Shown here piece after piece: positions 43,781-48,218 of a DNA stretch of 48,218 nucleotides. Numbering within the stretch: position 1 is the stretch's first letter; the number at the start of each line of letters is the position of its first letter. The notes under the pieces were generated by a model, which was not told the DNA's origin, made no database searches, and saw only the letters and a list, made by a program, of their open reading frames with translations. Source of the stretch: Caenibacillus caldisaponilyticus. Lineage in GTDB: Bacteria > Bacillota > Bacilli > Bacillales > Sporolactobacillaceae. The translations under genes and the position numbers were made by a program. The DNA lies in assembly GCF_002003465.1 (NCBI RefSeq), contig NZ_BDDQ01000051.1:1-48218 (forward strand), written 5' to 3'.

Positions 43781-43826
43781 TGTAAGATGAAACGGACAGC
43801 AGAGATAAAGAGAGAGGGGAACAGCG

Positions 43827-45044
43827 ATGCTCAAAACGTTGAAAGGTTTTCATCCCATTGTGATCTCGTTGCTGCTTGGCACCGTTATGGCGCGGGCCGC
43901 GAGCTTCATGGCCATGCCTTTTTTGGCGATATATCTTTCGAAAACCCAGTCGTTTCCCCCGATCTTAATCGGCCTCGTGATCGGGATCAGCCCGCTGATG
44001 TCGACGTTCGGCAGTTTCATCGGCGGGACGCTTTCGGACATCATCGGCCGCAAGCGTTTGATGTTCGCCGCCTTATTAACATGGTCCATCGTTTTTATCG
44101 GTTTCGCCTTGGCGTCACATCCCGTCGCCTTTTTTGTGTTGAACGCCGTCAACGGTTTGTGCCGGTCATTTTTTGAACCGACGAGCCAAGCGCTCATGGC
44201 GGATCTCACGCCAAAAGACAAACGCGTGCGCGTTTTTTCCTTGCGATATACCGCCATCAATATCGGAGCGTCCGTCGGTCCGCTTCTGGGCGCTTATTTC
44301 GGGACGATCTCGGCCAACCTGACCTTCTTTATTACGGCCGGCGTCTACTTTATTTATTTTCTGATCTTGGCCGGATTGTTTCTGATATTCCCGATGCGTT
44401 CGAATTCGCTGGATGCGGAACCCCGGACGACGTTCCGATTGGCTCTTGCGGTGATTACACGCGATGTGGCGCTCCTCTATTTTATTCTTGCCGGCATACT
44501 CGTCAACATCGGTTACGCCCAAATCGAGTCGACGCTCCCGCAAGTGTTAAAAGACTCCATTCCCAATGGCGTCGTCTTGTATTCTTTCCTTCTGTCCTTT
44601 AATGCCGTGACGGTGGTCGTCTTACAGGTTTTGATGATGCGCTTCAGCGAAAGGTTGCCGATTTTAAAAGCTTTGTTGCTCGGGGCCAGCTTATTTTCGC
44701 TGGGTTATATCGGTTTCGGCGTTTCCGGAAGCTGGTGGGCGTTCATCGCGTCCATGTTCGTCATCACCGTCGGCGAGATCTTTGTTTTTCCGATGGGCGG
44801 CGTGATCATCGACCGCCTGGCGCCGGAGGCGCTGCGGGGGACATACTTTGGCGCCAACGGATTCCGGTCCATCGGTTCCTTCATCGGCCCTTCGCTCGGC
44901 GGATTTCTTCTGGAGGAATGGGGCGGAACGGTGTTGTTCATCCTGATGGCCGCCGTCGTCATGAGCAGCATGTTGTTTTACGCGGCCGGTAACCGCGAGA
45001 TGATGAGGAAAAGGAGACCGCAGCGCGCGCTTCTTGCGAAATGA
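43827..45044 (+). CDS. MFS transporter (drug efflux-like)
   Basis: A 405-aa protein with twelve hydrophobic segments. The MFS motif A between helices 2 and 3 is GGTLSDIIGRKRLM, and helix 5 has the antiporter-type motif C-like AINIGASVGPLLGAYFG. Probably an H+-coupled exporter with unknown substrate. ATG at 43827 follows GAGAGGGG. It has its own AT-rich control region and terminator. Confidence 0.92.
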   Translation: MLKTLKGFHPIVISLLLGTVMARAASFMAMPFLAIYLSKTQSFPPILIGLVIGISPLMSTFGSFIGGTLSDIIGRKRLMFAALLTWSIVFIGFALASHPVAFFVLNAVNGLCRSFFEPTSQALMADLTPKDKRVRVFSLRYTAINIGASVGPLLGAYFGTISANLTFFITAGVYFIYFLILAGLFLIFPMRSNSLDAEPRTTFRLALAVITRDVALLYFILAGILVNIGYAQIESTLPQVLKDSIPNGVVLYSFLLSFNAVTVVVLQVLMMRFSERLPILKALLLGASLFSLGYIGFGVSGSWWAFIASMFVITVGEIFVFPMGGVIIDRLAPEALRGTYFGANGFRSIGSFIGPSLGGFLLEEWGGTVLFILMAAVVMSSMLFYAAGNREMMRKRRPQRALLAK

Positions 45045-45119
45045 TTGTCCGGCCAGGACTCTTAAGGCGGCGACGCTTTGAAGGCTGCCGCCAAAGCCAA
45101 TGATAAATGAACGGGTAGG

Positions 45120-45150
45120 AAAAAAGAGCGTCGCTTCGGCGTTCTTTTTT
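45120..45150 (+). terminator. Intrinsic terminator after the MFS gene
   Basis: AAAAAAGAGCG (45120-45130) pairs with CGTTCTTTTTT (45140-45150) with one G-T pair; usable in both directions. Confidence 0.85.
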
Positions 45151-45228
45151 CTATCCATGTCCAACTTACAAAAGGGGTGAGGCGTTCGTTCAAAAGAAGA
45201 TACATGTCGAAAAATCTTTGCAAAAAGT

Positions 45229-45294
45229 AAGTGAGCACTCACTTTATTTTTTGCGTCTTATCCTATACAATGAAAGTGAGCAATCACTCACTTT
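45229..45294 (+). promoter_or_regulatory. Double TetR-type operator around the ABC operon promoter
   Basis: Operator 1 is the perfect palindrome AAGTGAG-CA-CTCACTT at 45229-45244. Operator 2 is AAAGTGAG-CAATCA-CTCACTTT at 45273-45294. Between them is a -10 TATACA (45264-45269); a weak -35 ACTTTA (45241-45246) overlaps operator 1. Binding would cover both the -35 and the start site. The obvious ligand is the TetR protein encoded by the last gene of the operon. Confidence 0.85.
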
Positions 45295-45312
45295 TTTGGA
45301 GGAGGGAATGCG

Positions 45313-46044
45313 ATGAGTCGCCCTGTGTTGGAAATCGACCATGTGGCGAAACGGTTTGCCGCAAAGACGGTCTTGAGCGACGTCTCGCTGACCATTGACA
45401 AACCGGAGATCTTCGGGCTTCTCGGTCCTTCTGGCGCCGGAAAAACCACGCTCGTCAAAATGATCGTCGGCATGGAACGCCCGACAGAAGGCAGCATTCA
45501 TGTTCTGGGCGTAAAAGTGCCGAATCTTAAATTGATGACCGATATCGGTTACATGGCGCAGTCCGATGCGCTTTACGGAGAGCTGACGGCGGAGGAAAAT
45601 CTTAAATTTTTCGCCCAATTATACGGCCTTTCGGGAAAAAGGTTGAAAGAAAACGCCGAACGCGTATTAGAACTCGTCGGCCTGCAAGACGATGCCAAAA
45701 AACCCGTGCAAAAATTTTCGGGAGGCATGAAACGGCGGTTGTCGCTCGCCATTGCGCTCATCCATCGTCCGAAGTTTCTCATACTCGATGAGCCGACCGT
45801 CGGGATCGATCCGTTATTGCGCAAAAAGCTTTGGGATACCTTCGGTGAGCTGAAAGACAACGGGGTGACGTTGATCGTCACGTCTCACGTCATGGATGAG
45901 GCCGAACGGTGTGACCGCTTGGGGCTGATCCGCGACGGGCGGTTGCTGGCCTGCGGCACGCCGGCGGAGCTCAAGCGCGCGACTCAGACGACCACCATGG
46001 AAGAAGCGTTTCTCGTATACGGAGGGATGGGCGATGCGCGTTAA
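45313..46044 (+). CDS. ABC transporter ATP-binding protein
   Basis: A 243-aa ATPase: Walker A GPSGAGKTTLVK near residues 38-49, Q loop MAQSDALYGELTAEENLKFF, signature FSGGMKRRLSLA, Walker B FLILDEPTVGID, and H loop TSHVMDEAERCD. It pairs with the ABC-2 permease that overlaps its end by 11 bases. The GMERPTEGSIHVLG pattern fits the drug or lipid exporter subfamily. ATG at 45313 follows GGAGGAGGG immediately after operator 2. Confidence 0.95.
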   Translation: MSRPVLEIDHVAKRFAAKTVLSDVSLTIDKPEIFGLLGPSGAGKTTLVKMIVGMERPTEGSIHVLGVKVPNLKLMTDIGYMAQSDALYGELTAEENLKFFAQLYGLSGKRLKENAERVLELVGLQDDAKKPVQKFSGGMKRRLSLAIALIHRPKFLILDEPTVGIDPLLRKKLWDTFGELKDNGVTLIVTSHVMDEAERCDRLGLIRDGRLLACGTPAELKRATQTTTMEEAFLVYGGMGDAR

Positions 46045-47053
46045 AGCCTTGACGGAACGAATCATTCGCCAATTTTTGTGGGACAAAAGAACGATGGCGC
46101 TGCTTTTTCTGGCGCCGCTCCTCGTCCTGACCTTGGTCTCGCTCATCTTTAACGGAGATGCGTACCGGCCGTCCATCGGCCTCGTCGACGTGCCGTCACC
46201 GATTCAAGCCGCCCTTGAGAAAAGCGATGCCCATTTGAAAACATTGAGCGCGGCGAAGGCGAATGACGAGTTGAAAGACCAAAAATTGGATGCTGTTTTG
46301 AAATTTGAACAAGGCAGGCCCGAGCTGACGTTGGAAGGGAGCGACCCCACGTCCAATCGGGCGGTTTTGGAAGCCTTCACCAATTTGGGAGGCGGAGGCC
46401 AAGCCGCGGGCGTGAAGCCGGTCATCCATTATTTGCACGGCGGAAAATCGCTCAACAACTTCGACAACTTCGGTCCGGTTCTCCTCGGCATCTTTGTCTT
46501 TTTCTTCGTCTTTCTCATCTCGGGCGTATCGTTCCTGAGGGAGAGGACGAACGGAACGCTTGAGCGCGTGTTGGCGAGTCCGCTGAGGCGCGGGGAACTC
46601 GTAACGGGTTATTTCATCGGTTTTGGCATTTTTACGATCATTCAATCGGCGCTCATCGCCGCGTATTCCGTTTATGTTTTGGATCTGTGGATGGCAGGAT
46701 CCTTTTGGTACGTCTTGTTGATTACGCTTGTCCTCGCGTTCGTCGCTTTGTCGCTCGGCATGTTGTTGTCGACGTTTGCCAATAATGAATTGCAAATGTT
46801 CCAATTCATACCGCTCGTCATCGTTCCGCAAGTGTTCTTTTCGGGGTTGTTCAAATTGGAGACGATCTCCGACTGGGTGAGCTGGATCAGCTACGTCACG
46901 CCGCTCTATTACGGGGCCGACGCCTTGCGCGGCGTCATGATCCGCGGCGAAGGATGGTCCGGAATTTGGGGCGACGTCGGCGTTTTGGCCCTGTTCGCGC
47001 TCGTCTTTATCGCGTTGAACGTGCTTACATTGCGAAAATATCGTAAGCTATAG
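46034..47053 (+). CDS. ABC-2 type permease
   Basis: A 339-aa permease of the ABC2_membrane_3 layout: one N-terminal helix (about 17-37), a large extracytoplasmic domain (about 40-145) and five C-terminal helices starting FGPVLLGIFVFFFVFLISGVSF. The sequence FLRERTNGTLERVLASPLRRGELV is the ABC-2 hallmark. It exports an unknown compound together with the preceding ATPase. ATG at 46034 follows GGAGGG. Confidence 0.93.
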   Translation: MRVKALTERIIRQFLWDKRTMALLFLAPLLVLTLVSLIFNGDAYRPSIGLVDVPSPIQAALEKSDAHLKTLSAAKANDELKDQKLDAVLKFEQGRPELTLEGSDPTSNRAVLEAFTNLGGGGQAAGVKPVIHYLHGGKSLNNFDNFGPVLLGIFVFFFVFLISGVSFLRERTNGTLERVLASPLRRGELVTGYFIGFGIFTIIQSALIAAYSVYVLDLWMAGSFWYVLLITLVLAFVALSLGMLLSTFANNELQMFQFIPLVIVPQVFFSGLFKLETISDWVSWISYVTPLYYGADALRGVMIRGEGWSGIWGDVGVLALFALVFIALNVLTLRKYRKL

Positions 47054-47087
47054 TCATGGACACCAATCTGTGACGGAAAGGAATTCA

Positions 47088-47744
47088 ATGATGGAAGAAT
47101 GGGATGAACTGTTTTCCGATGCCGAGCACGGGGAACTGACGGAAAAGCAGAAAAAAATCATACAGGCCGCCATCGAAATGTTTGCGGAAAAGGGCTATTC
47201 CGCGACGTCGACGAACGAGATCGCGCGCAAAGCCGGCGTCGCCGAAGGCACGATTTTTCGCCACTATAAAACCAAAAAAGATTTGCTGGTGGCGATCGTC
47301 ACCCCGGTCATGCGCCGTCTCGTCGCCCCGTTTATCATTAAAGACATCAATAAGGTGTTGGATAAAAAACACGAGACTTTTGAAGGTTTTTTGCGGGCGA
47401 TGATCGACAATCGCAAAAAATTTATTGAGAAGCATTGGCCGATCATCAAAATCTTATTGCAGGAGATTCCGTTTCACCCGGAATTGAAAGAGATGTTTAT
47501 CACCTATGTCGCGCCGGAACCGCTTGAAAAGGCGAAACGGCTGATCACCGATTTCCAGAAGCGTGGCCAAATCATTGACGCGCCGCCGTTATCCATCATG
47601 CGGCTGGCGATGTCGTGCGTCGCGGGGTACCTCGCCGCGGGCCAACTCGTATCCGCCCAAAAATGGGACGACGAAAAAGAATTGGAAGAAACCATTCAAT
47701 TTATCTTGCGCGGCGTCGGTTATGTGCCAAAAAAAACGATTTAG
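47088..47744 (+). CDS. TetR family transcriptional regulator
   Basis: A 218-aa regulator. The TetR DNA-binding domain spans about residues 18-65 with IIQAAIEMFAEKGYSATSTNEIARKAGVAEGTIFRHYKTK. The C-terminal ligand domain is helical with no assignable ligand. ATG at 47088 follows GGAAAGG; a GTG six codons earlier is possible. It is 34 bp after the permease, the third gene of the operon, and very likely represses the operon through the two AGTGAG...CTCACT operators, making an autoregulated efflux system. Confidence 0.93.
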   Translation: MMEEWDELFSDAEHGELTEKQKKIIQAAIEMFAEKGYSATSTNEIARKAGVAEGTIFRHYKTKKDLLVAIVTPVMRRLVAPFIIKDINKVLDKKHETFEGFLRAMIDNRKKFIEKHWPIIKILLQEIPFHPELKEMFITYVAPEPLEKAKRLITDFQKRGQIIDAPPLSIMRLAMSCVAGYLAAGQLVSAQKWDDEKELEETIQFILRGVGYVPKKTI

Positions 47745-47833
47745 GCCTGCTTCCGAAAGCCATCCTTCGCCGCGCGGCAAACGAGAGCGTCATGGGCTTG
47801 CGCGCTGATTTGACTTTGAAAAATTTATTAAAG

Positions 47834-47867
47834 ATCCGGACATGTTCTGATCATGTCCGGATTTTTT
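47834..47867 (+). terminator. Intrinsic terminator after the ABC-TetR operon
   Basis: ATCCGGACATG (47834-47844) and CATGTCCGGAT (47852-47862) form an 11-bp perfect stem with a T6 tract. Confidence 0.92.
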
Positions 47868-47884
47868 ATGTACGCCCGGCATGG

Positions 47885-48218
47885 GTGCGGTGCTATAGGG
47901 TGAAAGTCCTGAACGGGGGCTGGCGAGCGCCTACCGTTAGCTGAAGGCAAGGGTGTCCGCCGCGAGGCGGAATCTGAAGGAAGCCGGAGGCAAACACTCG
48001 ACCTGAGGGACACGAACCCAATTTGAGGCTGTCACAGTCGGATGAGTCTGCATAACAAGATGAAGTCCTAAGCCGCCAAGGGCTGTGGCGGTATATTGGG
48101 CAGGTACATGAGTGGAAAGTCCGCACTCTTATCCGGGGAGGCCTGTACGATACGCCTTCTAAGGATGGCAACCAAAATCGAGAGGTTTTGCTGAACGTAC
48201 AGGAGTCAGCAGAGGCCA
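47885..48218 (+). mobile_element. Group II intron, 5' ribozyme part
   Basis: The segment opens with GTGCGGTGCTATAGGGTGAA, the 5' consensus GUGYG plus typical domain I sequence of bacterial group II introns. Further characteristic pieces are AAGTCCTGAACGGGGG, GGAATCTGAAGGAAGCCGG, GGTGTCC and CTGAACGTACAGGAGTCAGCAGAGGCC, the last usually just before the intron-encoded reverse transcriptase. No ORF has started by the window edge, so the maturase (LtrA-type) should lie to the right. The 5' splice site at 47885 is inferred from the consensus. It sits 17 bp after the T tract of the upstream terminator. Confidence 0.85.

Larger units (their letters stand above)
43232..43826. other. 595-bp intergenic region with two terminators and an AT-rich end
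   Basis: No protein gene is supported. It holds the terminator of the quinone oxidoreductase, a second strong orphan terminator at 43477-43514, and an AT-rich palindromic segment at 43711-43780 before the MFS gene. Each is listed separately. Confidence 0.5.

Overview
This 48.2 kb window looks like chromosomal DNA of an endospore-forming member of the Bacillales (Firmicutes). The host has fairly high GC, many GTG/TTG starts and strong GGAGG-type ribosome binding sites. Lineage markers seen directly are SpoIIP, spore-coat transglutaminase Tgl, KapB, an IDEAL-domain protein, a KinA/KinE-like PAS kinase, the bacillithiol proteins BshB2/YojF, bacilliredoxin BrxA, CtaG and a T-box in front of tyrS. 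The genus cannot be fixed from the sequence; a thermotolerant Bacillaceae or Sporolactobacillaceae is a guess.

Layout. 0-0.34 kb: right end of an IS1182-like insertion sequence. 0.34-9.7 kb: cyclase/zwf on the minus strand, then a DEAD-box helicase, IDEAL protein, 2H phosphoesterase, EamA transporter, brxA, trhO and an acyl-CoA dehydrogenase. 9.7-13.5 kb: minus-strand block with tgl, an unrecognised 323-aa partner and an HpaB-family monooxygenase. 13.7-16.6 kb: kapB, thyA-dfrA, a small membrane protein and queF. 16.7-21.9 kb: a frameshifted M42 peptidase, a PAS-PAS histidine kinase, and argS behind an attenuator-like leader. 22.3-25.0 kb: overlapping SDR/QueA-like/VOC genes and a GNAT. 25.4-28.6 kb: lipoprotein cytochrome c, ctaG, spoIIP. 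28.6-30.4 kb: crcB pair (second copy frameshifted) and a frameshifted ORF coupled to a Mug-type glycosylase. 30.6-38.9 kb: T-box/tyrS, a small membrane protein, MATE and APC transporters, an AlaX-type editing protein, yojF-bshB2. 39.2-41.3 kb: a decayed zone with broken NUDIX and endonuclease IV genes. 41.5-48.2 kb: ydcF, quinone oxidoreductase, MFS transporter, a TetR-controlled ABC-2 exporter operon, and the 5' part of a group II intron running off the right edge.

Functional threads: translation and tRNA biology (argS, tyrS, AlaX, TrhO, QueF, QueA-like), sporulation (spoIIP, tgl operon, kapB, kinase), thiol and redox biology (BrxA, BshB2, YojF), folate/thymidylate (thyA-dfrA), fluoride export (crcB) and efflux (MATE, MFS, EamA, ABC-TetR).

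Most notable: (i) five genes carry six frame or stop lesions; (ii) a probably sporulation-expressed operon pairs Tgl with a protein I do not recognise; (iii) the argS leader has mutually exclusive hairpins but no canonical T-box; (iv) a TetR/ABC operon has palindromic operators on both sides of its -10; (v) two structured orphan terminator-like elements may mark small RNAs. I did not find a clearly new multi-gene defence or metabolic system.
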